Assembly: GCA_034440575.1 (NCBI GenBank)
Contig: JAOTOL010001455.1
Location: 434,001-498,000, forward strand
DNA: 64,000 nt
Direction: 5' to 3'
Origin: Imbricaverruca yamaguchii
Lineage: Eukaryota > Arthropoda > Thecostraca > Neoverrucidae
Below are positions 33,835 through 45,750 of the stretch, one piece after another. Each line of letters opens with the position of its first letter. Position 1 is the stretch's first letter. A program made the position numbers and the translations under genes. Under the pieces are notes generated by a model. That model was not told where the DNA came from. It saw only the letters and a list, made by a program, of their open reading frames with translations, and ran no database searches.

Positions 33835-34460
33835 GGGTGTCGACAACGCCGACCCTGCACCTGGTGCTGATCATGTACCAGCTGGGGGTGTTAGTTATTA
33901 GGGCTTTAGGGCGCATCGACTACATTAGTCATGCAGCGCCCAAGCTGGGGGTGTCGACAACGCCGACCCTGCACCTGGTGCCGATCATGATCAGTTGGGA
34001 GTGTCGACAACGCCGACCCTGCACCTGGTGCTGATCATGTATCAGTTGGGAGTGTCGACAACGCCGACCCTGCACCTGGTGCCGATCATGTATCAGTTGG
34101 GAGTGTCGACAACGCCGACCCTGCACCTGGTGCTGATCATGTATCAGTTGGGAGTGTCGACAACGCCGACCCTGCACCTGGTGCTGATCATGTATCAGTT
34201 GAGAGTGTCGACAACGCCGACCCTGCACCTGGTGCTGATCATGTATCAGTTGGGAGTGTCGACAACGCCGACCCTGCACCTGGTGTCGATAATGTATCAG
34301 CTCGGGGTGTCGACAACGCCGAGCCTGCACCTGGTGCTGATCATGTATCAGTTGGGAGTGTCGACAACGCCGACCCTGCACCTGGTGCTGATCATGTATC
34401 AGTTGAGAGTGTCGACAACGCCGACCCTGCACCTGGTGCTGATCATGTACCAGCTGGCGA
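33835..34460. repeat. Minisatellite, 51-bp unit, about 12 copies, interrupted by a SINE tail
   Basis: The unit is GTGTCGACAACGCCGACCCT, then GCACCTGGTGCTGATCATGT and ATCAGTTGGGA. As 51 is a multiple of 3, both strands have a continuous frame (172 and 200 codons). The first two units are separated by the 52-bp element at 33891. Confidence 0.95.
33891..33942 (-). mobile_element. Tail-only SINE insertion, 52 bp, inside a minisatellite unit
   Basis: AGCTGGGGGTG at 33880-33890 is repeated exactly at 33943-33953. Neighbouring 51-bp units supply the uninterrupted form of the same site. Minus strand: GGGCGC, TGCAT, GACTA, ATG, TAGTC, GAT, GCGCCC, tail TAAAGCCCTAATAACTAA. The inner stem differs from the 27676 copy by a paired C-G to U-A change. 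Confidence 0.95.
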
Positions 34461-34562
34461 CGGCCCAACTGGAGATAAAAATGGAGGATTCCCACCAACT
34501 TTTCCCAAATTGATATGGAATATTTTGTCATGAAGCACCTACAACGGATTCAACTGCTGGGC

Positions 34563-34697
34563 TATATAGCGCTGCTAACCCCTCACGCCGATTGGTTACG
34601 TGTGGACTCGGTAATTCCGCTGGTTGCGGAATTCGAACCCACAATTTTGCGATCAAGAATGCAACACCCTACCGAATTAACTACGGCGGCACCCAGC
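34563..34697 (-). mobile_element. SINE-B related tRNA-headed SINE, 3'-incomplete
   Basis: On the minus strand GCCGCCGTAGTTAATTCGGT (A-box region) is followed by the B-box GTGGGTTCGAATTCC. The body AACCAATCGGCGTGAGGGGT matches the 22777 SINE-B body. The hairpin tail is missing or decayed at the low-coordinate end. No target duplication could be fixed. Confidence 0.65.
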
Positions 34698-34724
34698 CCA
34701 TGGGCAGCCGGAATCAGTGGCAGA

Positions 34725-34812
34725 ACTGCCCAGTACCAGTCGCCGGGCAGTCCGGTACCAGTCGCCGGGCAGCCCGGTACCAGTCGCCGGGCAGTCCGGT
34801 ACCAGTCGGGAG
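34725..34812. repeat. Tandem repeat, 22-bp unit, 4 copies
   Basis: ACCAGTCGCCGGGCAGTCCG plus GT repeats four times just after the SINE. Confidence 0.9.
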
Positions 34813-35019
34813 AGAGGGCACCAGCCGCAGGATCGGGCTGGGAGAGCAGCGTCGTCACACACTGCTTGGCAGCGGCGCTGATTAGCGATTGTGCAGCGGA
34901 GCCGGCGGCCAACTGGATTGTCGTCCGGACCTCTGATCTGACGGCGCGCCGCCCACCCAGGCCGAGCCAACGCCGCCAAGGCCGGCGGCGCGCTATCCGC
35001 GTCCGCGTCCATATAGCCC

Positions 35020-35620
35020 CCCGGCTGGGGGAACACTGGAAACCCGCCGGCACACTATCCGCGTCCATATGGCCCTCCAGCTGGGGGAACACTGGACGCC
35101 CGCCGGCACACTATCCGCGTCCATATGGCCTCCCAGCTGGGGGAACACTGGAAACCCGCCGGCACACTGTCCGCGTCCATATGGCCCCCCAGCTGGGGGA
35201 ACACTGGACGGCCGCCGGCACACTGTCCGCGTCCATATGGCCCCCAGCTGGGGAACACTGGAAACCCGCCGGCACACTGTCCGCGTCCATATGGCCCCCC
35301 AGCTGGGGGAACACTGGAAACCCGCCGGCACACTGTCCGCGTCCATATGGCCCCCCAGCTGGGGGAACACTGGAAACCCGCCGGCACACTGTCCGCGTCC
35401 ATATGGCCCCCCAGCTGGGGGAACACTGGACGGCCGCCGGCACACTGTCCGCGTCCACATGGCCCCCCAGCTGGGGGAACACTGGAAACCCGCCGGCACA
35501 CTGTCCGCGTCCATATGGCCCCCCAGCTGGGGGAACACTGGACGGCCGCCGGCACCCTGTCCGCGTCCATATGGCCCCACAGCTGGGGGAACACTGGACG
35601 GCCGCCGGCACACTGTCCGC
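35020..35620. repeat. Minisatellite, 56-bp unit, about 11 copies
   Basis: The unit includes GGCACACTGTCCGCGTCCAT and ATGGCCCCCCAGCTGGGGGA. Starts at 35161, 35217, 35271 and 35327 give periods of 56, 54 and 56. It is not a multiple of 3, yet all frames stay open because the unit lacks stop trinucleotides on either strand. The CCCCCCAGCTGGGGGA block is a perfect hairpin-former. Confidence 0.95.
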
Positions 35621-36049
35621 GCCACCGTCCGCAGAGAGCCGCGCGGCACTGGCGATCGCCGCACCGCGTGCGTTTCAGACGTTTCACAGTGTCGGGCACC
35701 GGTGGGTGGAGGAGTGCGGAGCACGCGTCTTGATCGGCGCGCCAAGACGACAGCCGCCTGCCGCCGAGTCTCAATCGACCCGGTCGGCCGGACAGGTTGA
35801 GTGGTCCTCAGTGGGGTTTGTGGCGGCACACCGTCGCATCACAGCCATGGCCACTGCAGGCTCGAAGCTGTGATGCTCCTGCCGGCGGCCCGGGCTACGG
35901 CTCGCATCGCAACGCTGTTTGTCCGAGCAGTGGGAAGCGCCATATAAGAAATAAAGTACCGAATACAGTTCACATCTGTGGACACGCTTAACTAACGTCC
36001 TGGGATTAGCATGGGCTGTTCCCATGCGTCTAATCGCAGGTTATCATTG

Positions 36050-36495
36050 GAGCACACAACTGACCACACACTCACTTGACAGTGGAAAATATAACTGACC
36101 ACACACCTAGTAGAGCACACAGCTGACCACACACCTAGTGGAGCACACAGCTGACCACACACCTAGTGGAGCACACACCTGACCACACATCTAGTGGAGC
36201 ACACACCTGACCACACATCTAGTGGAGCACACAGCTGACCACACATCTAGTGGGGCACATGCCTGACCACACATCTAGTGGAGCACACACCTGACCACAC
36301 GTCTAGTGGAGCACACACCTGACCACACACCTAGTGGGGGACACACCTGACCACACGTCTAGTGGAGCACACACCTGACCACACACCTAGTGGGGGACAC
36401 AGCTGACCACACATCTAGTGGAGCACACACCTGAACACACACCTAGTGGACCACACACCTGACCACATATCTAGTGGGGCACACAACTGACCACA
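36050..36495. repeat. Minisatellite, 28-bp unit, about 15 copies
   Basis: The unit CTGACCACACATCTAGTGGA plus GCACACAC repeats with small substitutions. A minisatellite-free spacer of about 400 bp with short frames separates it from the 56-bp array. Confidence 0.95.
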
Positions 36496-36868
36496 CACAT
36501 ACCCACTCGGCAATCGAAAATGCGCGCCCTTTCATAGGTGCGTTCTTTTCTATACCCGAAGAGGATCACAATGGGCATCCTTAGTACACGCCCCTCGCCA
36601 TAACTAGTTTCGACGGGAATGATTGCTTCACTGCACACATTCATGTATTGCCCACCATGTCGGTAAAGTTCATAGGCGCCAAGTCGGGGCACCACTTCGC
36701 ATATGACGGAACGCAAGGTAATAGAGAATATGCTATGGATGCTCGCACCATCCGTAGCATGTTCACTGCGCATATCCAACCTCAAAAGGCTTAATATTGA
36801 GTATGACGAAACAGTTTTGCCTACCTTGACAGCGCGAGTGAGCAGCGGTAAGTCTACTGTGATATAGC

Positions 36869-37417
36869 TTAACACGCGCCCTGGAGGGCCTCTGAAAATA
36901 ACGCGCCCTGGAGAGGGGGGGGGGGGCGGATTCCGCCCCCCCTAAGATCTCAGCTCCTATGAAGGCTAGAGCAACGAAATTCACAGGATGGATGGGTACC
37001 ATAGTAAACTCTATTATGTGCAAAGTTCATGACCTTAGGTCAATATCTTCAAGGTCAAATGAGGTCAAAATAGCAAAGTTTTCTAGTTTTGCGTGGCTTG
37101 GCTTGTCATTGTTATGTATCGCTGTGGTTGTGTTTAAATGCTCCAAAATTGGCATTAATGATGTTTTGGACATTACTAATGATGCAATACAGATGTCAGA
37201 TCCGCCATTTGACCTCAGGTCACCTATATAGGAGCACTTTATTAGGTCATTACCTGCTCCAGTTACCGGAACCGGGCTCCCATCCCGACTGCTCCGTTGG
37301 GCGGCTCGGCGCAATCGGCTTCGCAAATAAAGGAGTGAAATACATGAATAAAGTATGGAAATGCTTAGGCACACAATTACAAACAGTATATTTCGGGATG
37401 TATAGGGAGTAACATGT
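36869..37417. repeat. Dispersed 546-bp repeat (copy 2), inverted relative to copy 1
   Basis: It starts TTAACACGCGCCCTGGAGGG and ends AGTAACATGT. It is collinear in reverse complement with 29382-29927, including the blocks GACCTTAGGTCAATATCTTC and TCCGTTGGGCGGCTCGGCGC. It contains the uninterrupted CTAAGATCTC site that carries an insertion in the 62892-63440 relative. Confidence 0.85.
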
Positions 37418-37492
37418 AAAGTGACATCAATCGCATGACAGTCATTTGCATTTATGACACATTCCAGTTGACCAAGTTTGGCTCCATTAGCC

Positions 37493-38222
37493 TGTCATGA
37501 ACTTGACCTGACTTGACCTCGGCGACCTAACATGACTTAAATTATATAGCATAACAATATGCATCAAACAAGTCGCTAGGTTTGTCAAGAACACTTCCCT
37601 ATTGCCAATATACGGGAAGCGCATCAGCGCCGAATTTTGTGGTCTGGCGCTGCGAATTGTTTTTAATTTAACGGCCCCTAACTTGAAAACTTCTCAGCCG
37701 ATTTCCACGTTTCTTGCTTTAAACAATGCGCCCGTCATTTCTAAGCAGGTACCCTATCAATTTGGCGTATATCCGCCGGCACAATATGGAGTTATGTACG
37801 AAAAATCGGAAGGATTGGCGGATTTCGCCACACCCCCTCTAGGGCGTGTGTTAACCTGTTATGAACTTGACCTGACTTGACCTCGGTGACTTGACATGAC
37901 TCTGGAACAATGTAGCATGACAATGTACATCACACAAGTCGCTAGTTTTGCGAAGAACACTTCCTTTTTGCTAATATACCGGAAGCGCATCAGCGACGAT
38001 ATTTGTGATCTGGCGCTGAGAAAATCTTTTGGCTTTAGCGAACCCTAACTCGGAAAAAAATTTCCGTCGATTTTCATTTTTCGTACTTCAAACAACGCGC
38101 CGGTCATTTATTGGCAGGTACACAAACAATGGCGCATATCGGCCGGTAAAATCTGGAGTTATCTACGAAAAACCGGAGGGGTGGGCGGATTTCGCCCCAC
38201 CCCCCTCCAGGGCGCGTGTTAA
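37493..38222. repeat. Two-unit direct tandem repeat, about 365 bp each
   Basis: Units 37493-37857 and 37858-38222 both start CCTGT..TGAACTTGACCTGA-like and run through GGAAGCGCATCAGCG. Both end GGCGGATTTCGCC...GGGCG(C/T)GTGTTAA. Divergence between units is considerable. The terminal GCGTGTTAA and the preceding C-rich/G-rich block are shared with the 546-bp repeat family, indicating related ends. Confidence 0.8.
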
Positions 38223-38483
38223 TGAATTATTCACGAGTGGGAGGTAGGAAGCTATCTTAATTCTGTCATTTATCGTGCAACATCCGACGGGCGAATAGAC
38301 ATAGACCGGTGAACAAACCGGATGACATTGAGAAACACCCAGAGCTTAACCCGTCGAAGCTTGCCCATCATGGTCGCACCATCCACAGCATCTTCCCTAT
38401 GCGTGACCAGGGGCTTAGCCTTGCTACGTTCCGTAGAAGAGAAAACGATCCAATTGGCACACCTTGCAGCTCCTAACACCTTC

Positions 38484-38590
38484 CTTCACACTGAGTGGGG
38501 CCGCACCAGCCGGCAGCCAGTTGTATCTTGAGCTCGGACAACAACAGGGGTGATTGTTGACAATTTGTCCGCACAAGGGAGGCCCGTATA
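38484..38590. repeat. Dispersed repeat, second copy at 42829-42925
   Basis: Both copies contain CACACTGAGTGGGGCCGCAC, CCGGCAGCCA and AACAGGGGTGATTGTTGA in order and the same orientation. Function unknown. Confidence 0.8.
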
Positions 38591-39367
38591 AGGCCAGGCA
38601 TTATGCATGTACCGCTACAACCGGATGGCCACGACCCACTTCCTCCCACGTCCACACCACTTACGTCACACCTTCGTCCTCACATCTTCGAGTAACCGCG
38701 TCATGAATCGACCTTATCCCCAACAAAACATCAAGTCCCTACGCAGTACCGTCCGACGTCTCTAAATAAGCTTAATTTGTACCCAGATGAACATATGTCG
38801 CGAATGCCGGCAGACTGAACACCGAAAAGGAGCCCATGACGAAGGATTCGGTGATGCCATACCCTGGCCAACAATCACACTTGCAGTTTGGCTTATGGGA
38901 GGTAGAAGCCCAAAATTCGACTTTTAAACATAACTTGATGCCATTTTCTGATTCCCAATAACAAGACCTTAGAAAATCACCCTTCAAAGACATCCTTACC
39001 GTCTTGCATTGGCTTAGCATGGTCTAGAGATGAACTTTTGTAAGGCGGGTTACCGTGAGGTTTTGCCACCAAATTAGCCCTACGTTTGGCCCCTGTTCTT
39101 TGGTTGTTCCTGTGGAAAATCCATCATATCGTGGTATGAATTGTATCGATAGTGTTGTTAATTGGTCGGTGTAAGCAGTGTTGGATTTTCACTTCTCGGT
39201 CTTGGGTTCGGAGGATTTAATTTTTGGCTTTGCCAAGGTATGGAGTGTATAATCTTGAGAAGCACTATGTTATGGGGGTGTATAATTTCCCAGTTTGCCA
39301 AATTATGGGGGGTATGTTGAAGCCCCAAAGAACGGAACCAATAAATTTTATATAAAAAGAAGAAGAT

Positions 39368-39611
39368 TAAATTTAAAAAAAAAAGCGGGCTCTCTGGAAG
39401 AAAAAAAAAAAAACGGCGGGGGGGGTTAGGAGGGGGGGGGGGGGGGGGACTCAAAAAACCAAAAAAAAAAAAAAATTTTTTTCCCCAAAAAAAAAAAAAC
39501 TTAATATATTTTTTTTGTTTTTTTTCTAGTCTCAAAACAACCAAAAAGGGGCCCCCACCCCACCACCTCCGGAGTGACACACCTTACAAAAAAAAATTAT
39601 AAAAAAAAAAC

Positions 39612-39675
<64 letters not shown>

Positions 39676-39698
39676 ATAATTAACAACCACACCAAAAC

Positions 39699-39737
<39 letters not shown>

Positions 39738-39817
39738 AAACCCAACAGGAGGCGGGGGGCGCCCGGGCGGGCCGGGGAGAAAAAGGGAAAAATTAAAAAT
39801 AAAAAATGGAAAGGGAG

Positions 39818-39856
<39 letters not shown>

Positions 39857-39875
39857 ACCCCCCCGTCTAAAATCT
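39368..39875. repeat. Homopolymer/low-complexity block (poly-A, poly-G runs)
   Basis: Runs of A (up to about 60), G and T dominate about 500 bp, with almost no other structure. It is likely an expanded A-rich tail or a consensus error from long reads. The apparent lysine-rich frame is meaningless. Confidence 0.85.
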
Positions 39876-39879
39876 TTTA

Positions 39880-42820
39880 TTCTCTCCACGATGAAATTTT
39901 CTTTTTTCAAATGAGAAAGCTGAAAAAAAATATTGAAGTCAATCCTTATTAATATTAAATGTATTTCAATGCACTTTTTAGTTCATGTCTGGAATGTTTA
40001 GTTGAAGCAAGGAATGACTTGGAAGGATGAAAAGCGACTAGACGGGTGGGGAAATTGACGCTATAAAACCGACTACCGTCACGGACGAGCGGAAATTGGT
40101 GTCTCCTTAAGCACCATGATTGCTGTGAAATACCAAGAAATGAAAATAAGTTCGAGGATACTGCGAAGAGAATTACAGGAGACTTTTTTCTCAATTAATA
40201 ATAATCAGGATTATGGGAAGAAATTAATCATTGGATCAGAATGAGGCTTATAAGAGTGTAGAGGATTAGGTCAAAACACGTAAATCTGAATTTGTCCGGA
40301 GTTTGGAAACCTCGCGGTCGGAGTGGCATGAATGCAACTATTCCCGCTTGTTGATGAAATTCGGAAACAATATAAGTCATGAAATCGAAAGAAGGTGAAA
40401 TTTCTGGTTCTATGGGTCTTCATTTTGGAGCAAAGTGTTAGCAGGTTTTAGGAACGTTTTGGTACCATTCAGGCAATTTTCATGGGGAAAATCCTTCCGA
40501 TATCTTTTATGTATATCGCTCCTGACTGCTTAATAATATAAATATGAACGGTTTTATCCATCCCAATTGATGCAGAACATATCATTCTCCAAGAAATCAA
40601 GAAGAAATGCATTATCCATGGCTTTTCGTGGCAATAGTTCAAATAGCTCCGGCCGGAGTGGGAGATGGAGAGCGGTGAACTTATTGAATCCAAGAACGCG
40701 GTCGGGCTGGTGAAGGTGCATTCCTATATTTGGTAAGCGGAGCGTAGTGTTTTTTTATTCAACAAAGGATTTTCTTTAAAGCTCTGCGCTGCTATCCGGA
40801 TGGAATTGACTGGGTGTTTGGCTCGAGGTATGGGAGGCTGTATTATCTGACTATGTAGGTACCTACCTACTTACCTATATCAAATATCTTCGCGGTAATT
40901 CGAGTTATTGATTTGGATAAACCAAGGCTGTAAGCTTGTGTTGTGTGAAGGGATATCTTCAGATAATACAAGGAGCAGGACACGATAATATTAATTGCTG
41001 CGATGTTTTGCCGACAAGGGGGAAAAAAAAAAAAAACTAATTGTTTTGCTTTTGTCTGGAAAATCTTGTTTTCACTTACCACATTTTAAAGCGTGAGTGT
41101 TTTTTCTTTCAAAATGGGGGCTGGGCCTCTTCAGTGCACATTGACTGCGGTTATTATAGATATGCATGCATTCAAGCATTATTTGTGCATTCATGAAATG
41201 TTCAGGAATTATTAGGTGCATCCTGTCCCCATTCTCCATTGAATACCATTATACTTTTAACATTTCTGGTCTGTGACTTTCTGAATGGACAAATTTGCAG
41301 TTTAAGGTGATTTGATTTCTTGAAATTTATTTTTCGTGCAATGATTATGAATGTGTTCATAATGTAGGTACTTACATGATGTGACCACACAGTTTTTTGG
41401 CAAGTGCAGTTGGGTAGCAAAATGATACCAAAAAAGTGGCTCGGGTTTGGTTGGGAAATATACCATGAAATGTGATGTTAAAAATGAAGAAAAAGCTGCA
41501 GCCTAACTGGATGCAAGAAAGCCTTTTTTAATAAAAATTTTCTAAGCAATTTTTTCCTTTAACAAATTAAAAGTAAATGGTCTATTCTAACCAAACAGCC
41601 TATGCTAGCCTGAGTGTTTTTTTTAATTCAAAAAAAAAATTTATAATCCTGAATGATTCCGAAAGGAATTTGATAAATGGATAACTTACAAAAAAAATAA
41701 TCTAGCATAACTTAGCCAAACCTAATACCTTTGTGTGCTTCATGGAGGCAAAATGTGTGTAAAACATGTGTGGAAAAGTAATAGTGCCCATGACAATTCC
41801 TATGCTGTAGCAAAACATGGCTCATATCCACCAGTATTTTGGAGATAAGTGCTACACTTTGTGGCTTACCGGTTGTGTGGATGCCACTCTACCTCTTGGT
41901 GTTCATCCATACATTCTTCTGGGCACATCTGGACTCTGTTCTGAGGTTTGTCCACAAATGGAGAACATACACATTAATGCATTGGTGGCTGTTTATTAAT
42001 TCACCTGCACCTCACCAGAAATCACACATGCACAAATGGAATGTTATGGAATAATATGGAAGATGGAATGTTGTGAAATATGGAATTTTCAGTGGAATTA
42101 GCATGCACAAGTGATCCAGTGAATTAAGATCATATTCAGACTGCAGTGATCCATATTTTGCCATCCATTGACATATGTTGTACTTGTGCATGCTAGCAAA
42201 CTGACATTCTTCCAATGTGGCTGGCATCTCATTTTCGGCTCCACTCCTGCCTCCTCTTGGAATGTGCCTACAGATGACCCAAAATAACAAATGTGTATTA
42301 TCCTCAATTATACTGGAAACTTCCTGTGGTAGGGGACCCAGTATGACTGAATCTTCCTCTCCACCCAAGTTATCACTATTATATAAGGAAAACAACCTGT
42401 TTCTTTATTAAAAAATGTTTTTTCCCAAAAAAAAAAGGAGTGTATCACTATTATATTAGAACAACTTGTTTTTTTGTTTGTTAATTATTTTTTCTTCAAA
42501 CAAAAGGGGGTTTTTCCGGAGTGTATAATTCTTTGGATTCCAAAAGTTCCAAAAAAGGGCCAGCGTTGGAAAAGCCAAAGCTGGGTGTAAGTGAACCTAA
42601 GTCCACAAGAAACAAAATCCAGTTCCTCAGGATTTTAAAGCACACAATTTATAGCCGATATCTAAATGTACCATTCTTTGGGAAGCATGCAAAAAAAATC
42701 CGTACAAAACTTAAACCGCGAGTGTTAAGCTGTGTCTACATGTGTTCTCCACAGCTGGATGAAAAAATTAATGGATATCAGTGGTAAACAGTCAGTTAGT
42801 TTATTTGGGTGGCCACTCGA
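39880..42820. other. AT-rich stretch without a recognised gene
   Basis: Short frames on both strands (longest 127 codons minus at 42012-42395) with no family resemblance. Confidence 0.45.
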
Positions 42821-42828
42821 TCGTTGCA

Positions 42829-42925
42829 TTTCACACTGAGTGGGGCCGCACAGCCCGGCAGCCAATCGGCACATGAGTTCGGATAACAGGGGTGATTGTT
42901 GATAATTTACCCGTACAAGGAAGGC
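42829..42925. repeat. Dispersed repeat, partner of 38484-38590
   Basis: Collinear with the earlier copy over about 100 bp: CACACTGAGTGGGGCCGCAC to AACAGGGGTGATTGTTGA. It is preceded by unrelated sequence. Confidence 0.8.
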
Positions 42926-43875
42926 AACCACTGTTCGGAAAAGACCCGGAAAGAAAGAGACACGTGCTCCTAGTTTCTACCTACATTGCACGTGCAGGCA
43001 CAGTTCCATTTTCCAAGCCAGCATTTGCACAAAATACTGATGACAAGTCCCAAGAATGTGGACGAGTCGCATCCTGATACCAATGCGATTGTGTTATGTG
43101 ATACCATATGAACGGTTTTGCTCATTTTGCTGGGTGCTTGTTCGGCAGACTTATTTCACATCGCCTAACACGACATAATGCATAACAACCACTTAACCCG
43201 TGGAAACGGCTCAACAAATAATTAAGCCACTTGTCTAGTAGTAGAACATCACCTTCATGTATTGAAGGTCATTTGACAGACACTGCGAGACTTGCTCGCA
43301 CTTTACAACTTCCTGCTTTCCCAGCAATGCAAAAATTGAAGTTTTGGAGGCACCGGCACCGAATGCAATTAGCAGTGGTAAGTAGAAAAAAGGAACGGAT
43401 TGGTATATATCTAAGCATTTGAATTATTTTATGTTCTACCTACTTGTGAATTAATATATGGCACCGCACACGCCTAGTCGCCGAGTCCAATACTCAGCTC
43501 AAGAAGCTACAAATTACAGTTTCCTATCTCGCCCGACGAACTGCTGAGGCACTAATGACTTGTCGTACGGAGGCCTCACAACTCATCCACACTGATTTAC
43601 TGCCATGTCTTTTTCACCCACCTGGCTGACGCCCTTCGACATTGATTGCTCGCAGCTGATGCAATTTATGAACAAACAGCCAATTAAGATCACTGATTAA
43701 TTCAATATGGGGAATGGCTACATCGGATGGGTCCAACATCCAGCGAATGGTGGAAATAAAAAGCACAATCCACATCTGGCAAACTTTCGAGTCTCTCACA
43801 AATGTCCGGTGCATAACTTCACAATTGTTCAGATTTCTGTCATTCTGTGAAGGCATGCATGCTAAGTCTACCCAG

Positions 43876-43878
<3 letters not shown>

Positions 43879-43934
<56 letters not shown>

Positions 43935-43954
43935 GAGAAAGAAAGAAAGAAAGC
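43879..43954. repeat. (GAAA)n microsatellite
   Basis: About 18 GAAA units with one GAGA and one terminal GCAA variant. Confidence 0.95.
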
Positions 43955-44051
43955 AAGGACACAACATAAAACATATTGCATTAATTTGTTCCTTCTAATG
44001 TCTATGATATCCACAGTGCTTTTGGATTTTGAATAGTGCGAGACCCATGCT

Positions 44052-44827
44052 GTCTCGGGAGGTCTTCAACCCCCGTCAGCGGATAGTGAAAGAACGGCGG
44101 GCGGCAGCGCGCCGAAATTTGGCATACCTTTTCCCACATCAATTTAGCATGTTGTGTCAAACTTTTGAACTCAGGTCATCTAGGGTCAACGAGTTAATCT
44201 AGGTCAAGCGAGGTCACCTCCAAAAAAGTTCAACCACTCCTCACGCTTTAGCGGATACAGATATTTTAATAAAACCTTCAGGGTTTGCTTGTCCTTAGGG
44301 ATGGAACAAAACGCACCAGGGGAATTTTTCATTTGTTCACTTTTTGATTACTTATTAGTTTGCATATTTGCCTACTGGAGTTCGAATCGAAGATGCTGGC
44401 TAAAGTAAGTCTTTTTTATTAGAGCAAGTTGCCTTCGAACAACGTTTTTCGGTCCGCTCTAACCAACAGGAAAGAAAAATTGAAGAAAACGTGAACTCAA
44501 AATTTCGAAATTTCCCAAAACATAATTTGTATTTTTGGGTGACCAAAATGTTTTATGGTCCTGGTCGATTTCGCTGTCCTTTTCTGATTCCAATTTTTTT
44601 ATATTCAAATATCCCCACGATGAACACCCCAGAGCCAAAAACATGATGTAAGTCGTGAAAACCTAGGCCCCCCTAGTGACGTCACTTTTCGGGATTTTTC
44701 TCTTGTGTCGGGCCCTACACGTAGAACACTTTCCGAGGACTCCTCTGTCGCTTTAGCGACTTTTAGTTTGGATATTAGAGGTGAGTTCCTATTAACCCCC
44801 CCCCCCTCCCACACACCCCGAGACGGG
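44052..44827. mobile_element. Non-autonomous TIR element (copy 1), about 780 bp
   Basis: It aligns in reverse complement over its entire length with 52422-53213. Ends: GTCTCGGGAGGTCTTCAACC on the left and CCCCGAGACGGG on the right, which are inverted repeats of each other (CCCGTCTCGGGG type). There is no transposase frame. Internal landmarks include AGGTCATCTAGGGTCAACGA and TCCTGGTCGATTTCGCTGTC. It looks like a MITE-like DNA element. Target duplications are not certain. Confidence 0.7.
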
Positions 44828-45119
44828 ATGGGAGGATCTGATCGGAGAAGCGGGTCAACCGAAGCAAAAAGCCGCTGCGAAATGGGCCGCCAACAAAACC
44901 GCCAGGATTGTCACAGGTATACCCGCCTGACGACACTCCGACAAGTGACGTACGATAACCACGTGAACACTGTCCTCCCCCGCCACTGCCCTATCATATT
45001 TAACTAGCCCGCGGGGGAGGGGGGGGGGCGCGGTGGCACCTATCACTGTGCCTTTCGCCGACGGCACACGTACACGGCCTCTGACCAGCACCAGGGCCAA
45101 AAATACGACTTTCATAATA

Positions 45120-45178
45120 GTGTCACTTGTATTTCATAATAGTGTCACTCTTCAAATTTCATAATAGTGTCACTCGAC
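45120..45178. repeat. Short tandem repeat TTTCATAATAGTGTCACT, 3 copies
   Basis: Three copies with 5-10 bp spacers, ending just before a unique GC-rich block. Confidence 0.9.
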
Positions 45179-45750
45179 CGTCCAATTTGAGAACAAAAAA
45201 TCGATATAATTTTTTTGGACGGACCAAAATGTTCTGGGTGACGAATATCCAGGACACGGAAAGTTTTCCAGCTGGGGACCGAGAACGGTAGCAAGACGAG
45301 AGCGTAACGCCTGCGACGGCGCGGTGCCGCAGAGGCCGGACGGCGGCCCATGCCACACCCATGACAAACCGCGAACACCAAGCGCTGCCTGAGCGAGAAT
45401 GGCAGACGAGAGCGAAGCACCGACAACGGCGAGTGTTGTCGTTGGCGCTGTGGCGGCTGCATGCCGGGCTGAGCCGCAGCAGGCCGGATCAACAAGCGAC
45501 CGCCACTCGGCGGAACTGAGCTGGATTGGGCCGCGTGACAGCGATGTCTCGGCCGGCGCCAGTTTTCCGAGGGCCGTCCCGTCACGTCGGACCAACGGAA
45601 CTCAACCGACACAAAATTTAACGCTTCGCGTTCCCATCAAAGAAAATGAAATACGCGGAAATAAAGGAAACAAACTAAGGATGTCCGTCTGGTTAGTTCT
45701 CCCTCGTTTGATTTCGCACGTTCAATTCCCTCAGACTCCTTTCTGGTCTG

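Noticed and set aside
34515..35873. 452-codon plus frame across a SINE and the 56-bp array
   Set aside because: It starts inside a SINE and runs through an array whose unit length is not a multiple of three; this is not a gene.
36050..36495. CRISPR-like array of 28-bp repeats
   Set aside because: Units are directly adjacent without unique spacers, in an animal genome; it is an ordinary minisatellite.
39574..39870. Lysine-rich 98-codon protein
   Set aside because: Translation of poly-A runs.
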